From: Pseudomonas tensinigenes
GTDB taxonomy: Bacteria > Pseudomonadota > Gammaproteobacteria > Pseudomonadales > Pseudomonadaceae
Reading direction: 5' to 3'
Length of the DNA: 64,000 bases
Assembly (NCBI RefSeq): GCF_014268445.2
Contig: NZ_CP077089.1
Span: forward strand, 1,605,501-1,669,500
In this document: positions 46,815 to 53,828 of the stretch, piece by piece
How positions within the stretch are numbered: position 1 is the stretch's first letter
How the letters are laid out: each line of letters starts with the position of its first letter
Program-made: the position numbers and the translations under genes
Notes under the pieces: model-generated
What the model was told of the DNA's origin: nothing
The model's database searches: none
What the model saw: the letters and a program-made list of their open reading frames with translations, nothing else

Positions 46815-46823
46815 GCCGTTCAA

Positions 46824-47468
46824 TCAAACCTTCGGTGGATTGATTTTCTGCACCAGCGCGTAGGCCTTAACGGTGGCCGGGCGATCCTTGATGTGGTTGA
46901 ACCAGCGCTGCACATGCGGGAAGTCTTCAAGGTTCTGGCTTTGCCATTTGTGCGAGACGATCCACGGATAGATCGCCATGTCGGCAATGCTGTACTCGCT
47001 GCCGGCGACGAATTCGTTATCAGCCAATTGCTTGTTCAACACGCCATACAAACGTGCGGTCTCGTCGATGTAGCGCTTGATCGCGTAGGGGATTCTCTCC
47101 GGGGCGAACTGGCTGAAGTGGTGATTCTGCCCGGCCATCGGCCCCAGTCCGCCCATTTGCCAGAACAGCCATTGCAGCGCCGTTTGCCGACCGCGCAGGT
47201 CTTGGGGCAGAAACTTCCCGGTCTTCTCCGCCAGATACAAAAGAATCGCCCCGGACTCGAACAGCGACAACGGTTCGCCGCCATCGGCCGGTTCATGATC
47301 GACGATGGCCGGGATGCGGTTGTTCGGGGCGATCTTCAGAAAGTGTGGCTGAAACTGCTCACCCTGACTGATGTTGATCGGGTGCACGTTGTACGGCAGG
47401 CCGGCTTCTTCGAGGAACAGGGAGATCTTGTGGCCGTTGGGGGTGGTCCAGTAATACAGGTCGATCAT
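46824..47468 (-). CDS. yfcG: YfcG-type glutathione S-transferase / disulfide oxidoreductase
   Basis: A 214-residue Nu-class GST. The thioredoxin-like half opens MIDLYYWTTPNGHKISLFLEEAGLPY, with the Thr-Pro-Asn that positions glutathione in YfcG. FESGAILLYLAEKTGKF is the glutathione ESGAI motif. WQMGGLGPMAGQNHHF is strongly conserved with E. coli YfcG, which has disulfide reductase activity with two bound glutathiones. GGAG before the ATG at 47468 selects this start over one four codons upstream. Confidence 0.9.
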   Translation of the reverse strand: MIDLYYWTTPNGHKISLFLEEAGLPYNVHPINISQGEQFQPHFLKIAPNNRIPAIVDHEPADGGEPLSLFESGAILLYLAEKTGKFLPQDLRGRQTALQWLFWQMGGLGPMAGQNHHFSQFAPERIPYAIKRYIDETARLYGVLNKQLADNEFVAGSEYSIADMAIYPWIVSHKWQSQNLEDFPHVQRWFNHIKDRPATVKAYALVQKINPPKV

Positions 47469-47622
47469 GGAGAACTCCAAAGCAGAAATGCAGAAATGGA
47501 CTTGCGTGCGGACAGCAAACGCCGGCGTCAGGTCGTCCCGTGTGCGTTCGATAGCTTGCCTGTTAGGAAGAGGTGATGCTGAACTGCGCAGAATTCAATG
47601 ACCCCGCATGAGAAAAATCGCC

Positions 47623-48180
47623 ATGGAGCTTCAGGCCAACGCTGCACTGATCATCATCGACCAGCAAAAAGGCATCCTGCAGCCGCGTTTGGGACGAAGG
47701 AATAATCCTCAGGCGGAAGAGCGAATCCTTGATCTGCTGGGGCTGTGGCGGCGTAGCGCAAGGCCGGTGATTCATGTGCAACATCTGTCGCGTGAACCAA
47801 ATTCGGTGTTTTGGCCAGAGCAGGAAGGGGTGGAGTTTCAAGAGAGGTTTTTGCCGCAGGACGGTGAATGGCTGATTCAGAAACAGGTGCCGGATGCGTT
47901 TTGTGCCACTGGATTAGAGGCGCGGTTGCGCGAGGCGGGCATCTCGCAATTGATCATTGTCGGTGTGGCGACGAACAACTCAGTGGAGTCAACGGCACGT
48001 ACGGCGGGCAATCTTGGGTTTGATGCATGGGTGGTTGAGGATGCGTGCTTCACCTTCGACAAGGCCGATTATTTCGGCACGTTGCGTACGGCTGAAGAGG
48101 TGCACGGGATGTCGCTGGGGAATCTGGATGGGGAGTATGCGACGGTGTTCAGTGCGAAGCAGATTCTTGCGGCGGGCTGA
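47623..48180 (+). CDS. Isochorismatase-fold hydrolase with Ser at the catalytic Cys position
   Basis: A 185-residue isochorismatase-like protein. The catalytic Asp13 is in LIIIDQQ and Lys87 in IQKQVPDAF. The third residue, Cys in cysteine hydrolases (TxxCVxxTA), is Ser120 in GVATNNSVESTARTAGNLGF. The TNNSVE form seems to be a recurrent subfamily, so it may be active on another substrate. An ATG five codons upstream (47608) is possible; neither has a strong ribosome site. It is divergent from the GST gene. Confidence 0.82.
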   Translation: MELQANAALIIIDQQKGILQPRLGRRNNPQAEERILDLLGLWRRSARPVIHVQHLSREPNSVFWPEQEGVEFQERFLPQDGEWLIQKQVPDAFCATGLEARLREAGISQLIIVGVATNNSVESTARTAGNLGFDAWVVEDACFTFDKADYFGTLRTAEEVHGMSLGNLDGEYATVFSAKQILAAG

Positions 48181-48203
48181 ATAACTTCGCCGTATGTGCC
48201 GGC

Positions 48204-48414
48204 CCCTTCGCGAGCAAGCTCGCTCCCACAGGGGATTGCATTGCAACTGAAGAAACCCGCTCACCTGTAGGAGTGAGCCTGCTCGCGAAAGCGGTCTGTC
48301 AGGCGACAACGATGTTGAATGTGGCGGCCTCATGGCGAGCAGGCTCACTCCTACAGGAAATGCATTCCAACTGGAGGAACTCGATTGACTGTGGGAGCGA
48401 GCCTGCTCGCGAAA
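48204..48414. repeat. Cluster of four REP copies (two doublets)
   Basis: Four REP copies alternate in orientation at about 48204, 48266, 48330 and 48390. The middle two carry the TGTAGGAGTGAGCCTGCTCGC variant. The flanking GGTCTGTCAGGCGA is repeated at 48294 and 48417, which suggests tandem duplication of a REPIN unit. Confidence 0.9.
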
Positions 48415-48451
48415 GTGGTCTGTCAGGCGAAACGACTGTCCGCCCCGGGTA

Positions 48452-48655
48452 TCAAGCGCCGTGGCACTTCTTGAATTTCTTGCCGTTGCCGCATGGGCAA
48501 GGGTCGTTGCGGCCGACGTCTTTCAGGGCGTTGCGCACCGGTTCCTGGTGGGCGTGGCCGCAGTTCGGGCCGTGCACATGGCCGTGGTCGTGGTCGTGAT
48601 GATGGTCATGATCGTGGTTGCAGTCAGGGCCATGGACATGAGGTTGCTGAGTCAT
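48452..48655 (-). CDS. SEC-C motif, histidine-rich small protein
   Basis: A 67-residue protein. The first half is His/Asp-rich ([19 protein letters not shown]), a probable metal-binding segment. The second half ends in a SEC-C zinc finger, [19 protein letters not shown], as at the C-terminus of SecA. It overlaps the stop of the upstream LEA-type lipoprotein gene by ATGA. It could store or deliver Zn or Ni; the function is unknown. Confidence 0.85.
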   Translation of the reverse strand: MTQQPHVHGPDCNHDHDHHHDHDHGHVHGPNCGHAHQEPVRNALKDVGRNDPCPCGNGKKFKKCHGA

Positions 48656-49146
48656 CGGTGTTGCTCCGGAATTAAATCGGCGGGGATTATCACGCCATTG
48701 CGCTCAAGGTGCACGTAGTGGGCGATGAATAAACCGGTTTCCATCTCGCCCTGCAAACGATAGGGAATCTGCTGATTCGGATTTTTCAGCATTTTCACCA
48801 CGTCTTTTACCTTCGGCCACAGGTTGGTGCGGATCGGCACTTTGAAGTACGCACTGCGTTTCGGCCCGACGGTGAACCAGTGTTCATGCTCGCCTTCAGC
48901 CAGCAACATGTCCGCCAGATGAATACGGTATTCGAGGCCGCGTACGGTCAGGTCGCTGTCGTTGGGATTGTCGATGCGAAAGTGCAGGATGAACTTCTGT
49001 TCGAGCAGTTTGGCGCGCACCACTTCGACTTTCACCAGGTGCACGGTGGGGTCGACGCTGTCATCGCTGAACCACGACGCACAACCGCCGAGGTTCAGGA
49101 TCAGCATCAGGGTGAAAACCTGGAATGTGCGCCATTGACTGAGCAT
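48652..49146 (-). CDS. LEA type 2 (WHy domain) lipoprotein
   Basis: A 164-residue protein with a lipoprotein signal ([15 protein letters not shown], acylated Cys at 22). The mature domain has the LEA14/WHy pattern [35 protein letters not shown]. In plants and archaea such domains are linked to desiccation stress; in proteobacteria they are outer-membrane lipoproteins of unknown role. It is coupled to the SEC-C gene downstream. Confidence 0.85.
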   Translation of the reverse strand: MLSQWRTFQVFTLMLILNLGGCASWFSDDSVDPTVHLVKVEVVRAKLLEQKFILHFRIDNPNDSDLTVRGLEYRIHLADMLLAEGEHEHWFTVGPKRSAYFKVPIRTNLWPKVKDVVKMLKNPNQQIPYRLQGEMETGLFIAHYVHLERNGVIIPADLIPEQHR

Positions 49147-49188
49147 CGAGTAAAACTCCCTTTGGTCCCAGTCTAGTCGCCGACGAAT

Positions 49189-49665
49189 CTAAGCGCCGAA
49201 ATACCCCGCACAGCACTTCTTGAACTTCTGCCCGCTGGCGCACGGGCAACTGTCGTTGCGCCCCAGCTTCAATTGCACCGTCGGATCAATGAAGTACCAG
49301 CGGCCAGTGTTCTGCACAAATGAGGAGCGCTCGCGATGGCTGTGTTCACCCTGATCATCGTGCCAGCGCGCGGTGAAGGTGACGAAGGCGTGTTCCGGCT
49401 GACCGCCGAAGACTTCCGAACTCTCCACCTCAAGGCCAAGCCAGGTGCTCTGCGCACTCCAGTCGCTGATCGACTGACGATTCAGTCCCGTTTGCTGAGC
49501 AGGCAGGGTCGTCGTCACCAGATAATCGATCAACCCCAGCACATAGGCGCTGTAGCGCGAACGCATCAACGCTTCAGCGCAAGGCGCCGGGTGGCCGTCG
49601 TGATAATGGCCGCAGCAGGCTTCCAGCAGATTGCCGCTGCCGCAAGGGCAAATGGCTGTACTCAT
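49189..49665 (-). CDS. YchJ-family protein with two SEC-C motifs
   Basis: A 158-residue protein of the UPF0225/YchJ family. It has an N-terminal SEC-C-like motif [14 protein letters not shown] (residues 6-19), an NTF2-like central domain ([21 protein letters not shown], then [24 protein letters not shown]), and a C-terminal SEC-C motif [15 protein letters not shown]. Zinc binding is expected. Physiological function is unknown. The ATG at 49665 is selected because homologues begin at [10 protein letters not shown]. Confidence 0.9.
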   Translation of the reverse strand: MSTAICPCGSGNLLEACCGHYHDGHPAPCAEALMRSRYSAYVLGLIDYLVTTTLPAQQTGLNRQSISDWSAQSTWLGLEVESSEVFGGQPEHAFVTFTARWHDDQGEHSHRERSSFVQNTGRWYFIDPTVQLKLGRNDSCPCASGQKFKKCCAGYFGA

Positions 49666-49669
49666 TGCA

Positions 49670-50167
49670 TTACCACCAGTATTTCCCGAAGTTTTCCGGA
49701 TTGGCCCAGAAACGTGAGTTGAGCCAGTCGGGGACTTGTTTGTAGTCAAGCAGATCATAGGTGAACAGGGTCAGCACTTGATCGTCGCGTTGAAAACGTT
49801 CACTGGCTTGCAGTGCCAACGAATAGAAATCGGTTTCCTGCCAGCCGCTGGCCGCCAGGTCTGACAGCACAGCGATGCGGCTGGCGTTGAGATTGCGAAT
49901 TCCGCCCAACAGGTTCAGGCCGTCGCGCTTGGGCAAATGTTCCAGACAATCGACCACCAGCGCCAGATCGAAACGCTGTGCAGCGAGTTCAGCAGGCAGT
50001 GCGCCCGGTGCTGCATGCGCGACGGCGGTGTCCGGATGCGCCTCTTTAAAGGCACTCAATGCCGGAAACTCGCTGGCGCCGATCAGCAGTAAGCGTGCTG
50101 GGGCATAACGATCCAGTAAAGCGGCCAACGCCTGTTGCGGCGTGCGGGAAGAAATGGCGACGTTCAT
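49670..50167 (-). CDS. DUF6231-like, methyltransferase-fold protein
   Basis: A 165-residue protein. [11 protein letters not shown] resembles a degenerate SAM-binding loop and [18 protein letters not shown] resembles motif II of class I methyltransferases. It ends [11 protein letters not shown] believe it is the Pseudomonas family called DUF6231, without known activity. GAGGAG stands before the ATG at 50167. It ends 5 nt before the YchJ gene, so the two are probably co-transcribed. Confidence 0.7.
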   Translation of the reverse strand: MNVAISSRTPQQALAALLDRYAPARLLLIGASEFPALSAFKEAHPDTAVAHAAPGALPAELAAQRFDLALVVDCLEHLPKRDGLNLLGGIRNLNASRIAVLSDLAASGWQETDFYSLALQASERFQRDDQVLTLFTYDLLDYKQVPDWLNSRFWANPENFGKYWW

Positions 50168-50323
50168 CAAAGCTCCTCAATCAGACCGCCAAGACTAGCC
50201 TGCCTGAAGGTGGCGGCAAAGAGACCTGTTTCGCCCGTTTGCGGCAAAAGCGCCAAAGTCCTGTGAACACGGTCGCAAACAGCAGTGGCCTATTGCTGGC
50301 GGAGATTAAAACTCCGGTCTTTA

Positions 50324-50358
50324 CTCCCTGAATCGGTTTTAAGCCGATCCCTCAGGAG
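50324..50358 (+). promoter_or_regulatory. Hairpin covering the ribosome site of OmpA gene 1
   Basis: CTCCCTGA (50324-50331) can pair with TCAGGAG (50352-50358), and ATCGG with CCGAT inside. The right arm is the Shine-Dalgarno sequence 9 nt before the ATG at 50367. The preceding GGTCTTTACTCC is shared with OmpA gene 2. Confidence 0.55.
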
Positions 50359-50366
50359 AAAACTAG

Positions 50367-51062
50367 ATGAGCATAGTTCGGACAGCATTACCCTTGGTTC
50401 TGCTAACCAGTGTGTTGACTGGTTGCGCAGGTTTGCAGAAAACCGACTGGCCGACCTGTGCGGCGGTCGGCGGTGTCGTTGGTGCCGGTCTCGGCGCCAC
50501 CGAGAGTTCGGCGTGGGCGGGCTACGGCGCGCTGATCGTCGGTGGTACGGCAGCGGCGTATTGCTGGGTCCACGGTGATGGCGACGAAGATGGCGATGGT
50601 GTGCCGGACAGTCGTGACAAGTGCCCGGGCACGCCTAAAGGCGTACAGGTCGACGCTGACGGTTGCCCTCCACCCGCTCCTGCACCAGTGGTGGAAGAGG
50701 CTGTCGTGGTCAAGGAAGAAACCATCGTCATTCGCGATGTTCACTTCCAGTTCGACAAAGCCACACTGACCGGCCCTGACAAGCAAGTGCTCGACAAGGT
50801 CGCCACACGCCTGAAGCAGGAGTCCTCGACCGCGCAACTGACCGTGAGCGGTCATACCGACAGTGTGGGTAGCGATGCCTACAACAAAAAACTGTCGGAT
50901 CGTCGCGCGCACTCGGTGGTGGATTACCTGATCCAGCAAGGTGTGCCGCGCGCCAGCTTCGTTTCGGTGTCCGGTCTGGGTGAAAGCCAGCCTGTTGCCG
51001 ATAACAAAACCGCTGACGGTCGCGCGCAAAACCGTCGTACCGAAATCAAAATCCAGCGTTAA
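50367..51062 (+). CDS. OmpA-family lipoprotein 1
   Basis: The 231-residue protein has a lipoprotein signal (VLLTSVLTGC, Cys20), a glycine-rich hydrophobic stretch (about 33-65), and a thrombospondin type 3-like acidic calcium loop, GDGDEDGDGVPDSRDKCPGTPKGVQVDADGCP. The C-terminal OmpA domain (about 125-231) contains VHFQFDKATL and NKTADGRAQNRRTEIKI for peptidoglycan binding. It tethers outer membrane to wall. A paralogue with the same order of domains follows 91 bp later. Confidence 0.9.
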   Translation: MSIVRTALPLVLLTSVLTGCAGLQKTDWPTCAAVGGVVGAGLGATESSAWAGYGALIVGGTAAAYCWVHGDGDEDGDGVPDSRDKCPGTPKGVQVDADGCPPPAPAPVVEEAVVVKEETIVIRDVHFQFDKATLTGPDKQVLDKVATRLKQESSTAQLTVSGHTDSVGSDAYNKKLSDRRAHSVVDYLIQQGVPRASFVSVSGLGESQPVADNKTADGRAQNRRTEIKIQR

Positions 51063-51070
51063 GCCCCTCT

Positions 51071-51145
51071 CGCATCCGCGGCTTGTGCAGTCGCGGATGC
51101 GGGTCTTTACTCCTGTGTAACCGGTATGGGCCGGTGACACAGGAG
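51071..51145 (+). promoter_or_regulatory. Two hairpins before OmpA gene 2, second over its ribosome site
   Basis: CGCATCCGCG / CGCGGATGCG (51071-51101) is a terminator-like stem after gene 1. Next, CTCCTGTG (51110-51117) pairs with CACAGGAG (51138-51145), with CCGG/CCGG inside; the right arm holds the AGGAG used for the ATG at 51154. Confidence 0.55.
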
Positions 51146-51153
51146 CTTTCACA

Positions 51154-51876
51154 ATGACTGTTTTCTCAAGGTCCGTCTTGCCGGTGCTGCTGCTAGGCAG
51201 CTTGCTCACCGGTTGCGCCACGCACAGCGATGGCACTGCACCCCTCAATCAACGTACGTGGCCGATCTGCAGCCTTATCGGCGGGCTGGTCGGTGGCGGT
51301 CTCGGCGCCATTGAAAGTGGCGGCTGGGCCGGCGGCGGCGCAGCGCTGGGGATTCTTACCGGCGGACTGATCTGTTATGCCCAGGACGGCGATGAAGACG
51401 GCGACGGCGTGTTCGACCGCCGCGACCGTTGCCCGGACACCCCGGAAAACACCCCGGTCGATCACCGTGGTTGCCCGCTGCCGCAGTATCCGGTCACGGA
51501 AAAAGTGCCGGAGCCTGTACCGCAAACCGAGGTCATCACCCTCAGCGATGCCGGCAACGTGCTGTTCGACTTCGACAAGTCCGATCTCACGCCGGCGGCG
51601 AAAGCCCAGCTCGATACGCTGATGGACAAACTGCGCAATGCTGACGTGGTGAGCATCAAAGTCATCGGTCACACCGACAGCAAAGGGTCGGATGCCTACA
51701 ACCAGGCATTGTCGGAACGGCGTGCGAGCAGTGTCGCCGCTTATCTGTTGAGTCAAGGGCTGGCGCCGAACAAACTCACCAGTGAAGGGCGCGGTGAAAG
51801 TGAGCCGGTTGCCGATAACGCCACCGATGAGGGGCGCGCGCAGAACCGTCGTGTGGAGTTGCACATCAACCGATAG
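51154..51876 (+). CDS. OmpA-family lipoprotein 2 (paralogue)
   Basis: A 240-residue paralogue of the previous gene with the same layout: lipobox LLTGC (Cys21), a glycine-rich segment, the acidic loop DGDEDGDGVFDRRDRCPDTPENTPVDHRGCP, and an OmpA domain with VLFDFDKSDL and NATDEGRAQNRRVELHI. The two differ widely in sequence, so the duplication is old. Its ribosome site is also within a hairpin. The likely role is an outer-membrane to peptidoglycan link, perhaps under another condition. Confidence 0.9.
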   Translation: MTVFSRSVLPVLLLGSLLTGCATHSDGTAPLNQRTWPICSLIGGLVGGGLGAIESGGWAGGGAALGILTGGLICYAQDGDEDGDGVFDRRDRCPDTPENTPVDHRGCPLPQYPVTEKVPEPVPQTEVITLSDAGNVLFDFDKSDLTPAAKAQLDTLMDKLRNADVVSIKVIGHTDSKGSDAYNQALSERRASSVAAYLLSQGLAPNKLTSEGRGESEPVADNATDEGRAQNRRVELHINR

Positions 51877-52038
51877 GACGCGTCTGTAGGGCGCAGGCTA
51901 GAGCTGCCGGGCGATAATCACCGTCGTCCCGGCAGCCATTTGGCAGACGATGGAAGTTTTTTCATTTACCCCTCTGGCTTATCCCCCGCAGAAGCCGTTA
52001 CTGTGCGCCCAAAGAATAATTCGCAACACGGGGGGCGT

Positions 52039-52320
52039 ATGAAAGTGTTCTGGGGGCTGGGGCGGTTGTTGACCCTGCTGTTCTGCTGCGTGGTGCTGGC
52101 CAATCAGTTGGTGCCGTTCGTACATCCGCTGCATCTGCTGGTCAATCTGGCTGGCGGTCTGTTGTTGCTGATCCATGTGCTCGAAGTGCTGCTGTGCAAT
52201 CGCAGCCTCAAAGGTCGTCCGCACCCTTGGCGTGACCGTGGCCGCATCCTGTTGTTTGGCGTTTTCCACCTGCAAACCATCCCGGCCCCGGCCGCTCCGG
52301 AGGCTTCTTCCCATGCGTAA
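52039..52320 (+). CDS. DUF1145 small membrane protein
   Basis: A 93-residue protein. Two membrane helices are visible (LLTLLFCCVVLANQLVPF and LHLLVNLAGGLLLLIHVLEVLL), followed by HPWRDRGRILLFGVFHL. This is the DUF1145 pattern. The function is unknown. Its last 8 nt overlap the start of the collagen-like gene, whose ribosome site (GGAGG) lies inside this coding region, so the two are translated together. Confidence 0.82.
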   Translation: MKVFWGLGRLLTLLFCCVVLANQLVPFVHPLHLLVNLAGGLLLLIHVLEVLLCNRSLKGRPHPWRDRGRILLFGVFHLQTIPAPAAPEASSHA

Positions 52321-53071
52321 ACTTTGCTTGCTCGCTGCATTTATCAGTCCGTTGGCCTGTGCCCAGGTGGTCAGTGTCGAAACCAATTCGCTGATGCGTT
52401 TGCCCAATACCACCAGCACGTTGCAGCTCGAGCGTCTGGATGTCGCGGATTACGGCACCTTGCTGATTCCGGCCAACGTGACCGAATTGACCGTGGGCGA
52501 ATTGCGTCTTGGCCATGAAGCGCGCATTGCGATCGTTCCGGCTGAACAGGCGCTGGAATTGAAAGTGGCCCGCGCCGAACTGAGCGAAGGCAGCCAGATC
52601 ACCGCGCGCGGTGCGCCGGGCACTTATGAAAAAGCCGCCCGTGCCGGGCGCAATCTGAATCTGCAATTCAAGGCGTTGAATGCGCCGCAACTGTTGGTCG
52701 ATGCCCGAGGCGGCACCGGCGCGCCGGGTTTTGTCGGCCTCGATGGTGGTAATGGTGAAGATCCGGGCTGCACCTATGGCGCGGCTGGGCACGGTTTTGA
52801 TGGCAGTAACGGCAGCGACGGCCAACCGGGCGCACCGGGTGCGCTGGTGCGTCTTGAAGTGCCTCGCGAGTTTCCGGCTGAGCTGATCAAGGTCAACGTG
52901 GCGGGTGGCAACGGTGGCCCGGCGGGTGTTGGCGGCAAAGCAGGGAAGGGCGGCAAGTCCAAGGGCTGCCTGGTGTATCGCGCCGATGGCGGCAAGAACG
53001 GTAAGGCCGGGGCTGATGGACAGCCTGGGCCGGTGGGGGCGGCGGGGGCTGTGACTGTGCAGCGCCTCTGA
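52313..53071 (+). CDS. Collagen-like Gly-rich secreted protein
   Basis: A 252-residue protein with a signal peptide (MRKLCLLAAFISPLACA). The region to about residue 130 is beta-rich and non-repetitive. From about 135, Gly-X-Y-like runs occur (GGTGAPGFVGLDGGNGEDPG, GSNGSDGQPGAPG, GKAGADGQPGPVGAAG). Repeats are interrupted, so a continuous triple helix is doubtful. Two cysteines (CTYG, GCLVY) lie in the repeat part. It is probably a surface or periplasmic protein of unknown role. The pairing with DUF1145 is tight. Confidence 0.75.
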   Translation: MRKLCLLAAFISPLACAQVVSVETNSLMRLPNTTSTLQLERLDVADYGTLLIPANVTELTVGELRLGHEARIAIVPAEQALELKVARAELSEGSQITARGAPGTYEKAARAGRNLNLQFKALNAPQLLVDARGGTGAPGFVGLDGGNGEDPGCTYGAAGHGFDGSNGSDGQPGAPGALVRLEVPREFPAELIKVNVAGGNGGPAGVGGKAGKGGKSKGCLVYRADGGKNGKAGADGQPGPVGAAGAVTVQRL

Positions 53072-53080
53072 ACGTTTTAC

Positions 53081-53262
53081 CCTCACCCCAGCCCTCTCCC
53101 GGAGGGAGAGGGAGCCGACCGAGATGTCTGGCGTTATACATCGACCTGAAAGATCGGGTCGATTATGGATTCAAAGCCGGTCTCTCAAGTCGGCGTATCC
53201 CTCAAATATCCCCCATTCAGTCCCCTCTCCCCCGGGAGAGGGCTAGGGTGAGGGGCTTTTGA
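53081..53262. repeat. CCCTCACCCCAGCCCTCTCCC element, full copy of ~182 bp
   Basis: The ends are long inverted repeats: CCCTCACCCCAGCCCTCTCCC on the left and GGGAGAGGGCTAGGGTGAGGG on the right. The inner sequence matches the element at 43958-44166. No open frame lies inside. Size and ends suggest a non-autonomous mobile element such as those described in P. fluorescens (possibly the R178 type); identity is not verified. Confidence 0.8.
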
Positions 53263-53264
53263 TT

Positions 53265-53729
53265 TCAGAACATCGGTCTTGCCGCGGCAATTGCCACCAG
53301 CACCACGCCGACTATCAAGTTAATCCCCACCACCCGGCGAATCCGCCCCAGCACCGCCGCACCCGCCGGCCAGTCCTTCGCTTCCACCGCTTTACGCAGC
53401 TCCGGCAGCATCAAGCCCTGAATGCGGATAAACAGCGCGGTCATCACCACATACAAGCCCATCATCACCTGCACATACTTCGGCGCGGTCTCAAAGCCGA
53501 CCTGCTGCAAATGCAACATGCCCACGCCGCTGATCGGCAACAGGATCACCGCGACCCAGACCCAACGGAAAAAACCCTGAAACACTTCCACCCACAAGGT
53601 CAGTCGGGCAGGGCCGTCGAGGGCCTTCACAGCCGCGGGGCGCAGGACCATCCAGGCGAAAAACATGCCGCCGACCCAGACCAGGGCGGACAGCACATGC
53701 AGGGGATAAACGAGGCTAAAAAGTGTCAT
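53265..53729 (-). CDS. CopD-domain membrane protein
   Basis: A 154-residue integral membrane protein with four helices, beginning MTLFSLVYPLHVLSALVWVGGMFFAWMVLRP. The pattern HVLSALVWVGGMFF with a conserved His is typical of the CopD domain (four-helix, possibly heme- or copper-related). The start at 53729 is chosen over a 19-residue extension that runs into the dinG promoter. No cop genes are adjacent, so a copper role is not shown. Confidence 0.8.
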   Translation of the reverse strand: MTLFSLVYPLHVLSALVWVGGMFFAWMVLRPAAVKALDGPARLTLWVEVFQGFFRWVWVAVILLPISGVGMLHLQQVGFETAPKYVQVMMGLYVVMTALFIRIQGLMLPELRKAVEAKDWPAGAAVLGRIRRVVGINLIVGVVLVAIAAARPMF

Positions 53730-53790
53730 TGGGTTACTCCGTTCTGCGCAGGATCGATTCGCGGGGTATGATAGCCGCCGATCCAAACCA

Positions 53791-53806
53791 CTGAAAATTT
53801 ATCCAG
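53791..53806. promoter_or_regulatory. LexA (SOS) box upstream of dinG
   Basis: CTGAAAATTTATCCAG matches CTG-N10-CAG with an AT-rich centre, 23-38 nt before the dinG start. Confidence 0.82.
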
Positions 53807-53828
53807 CGTTTTTTGCGCCCGACACTCA

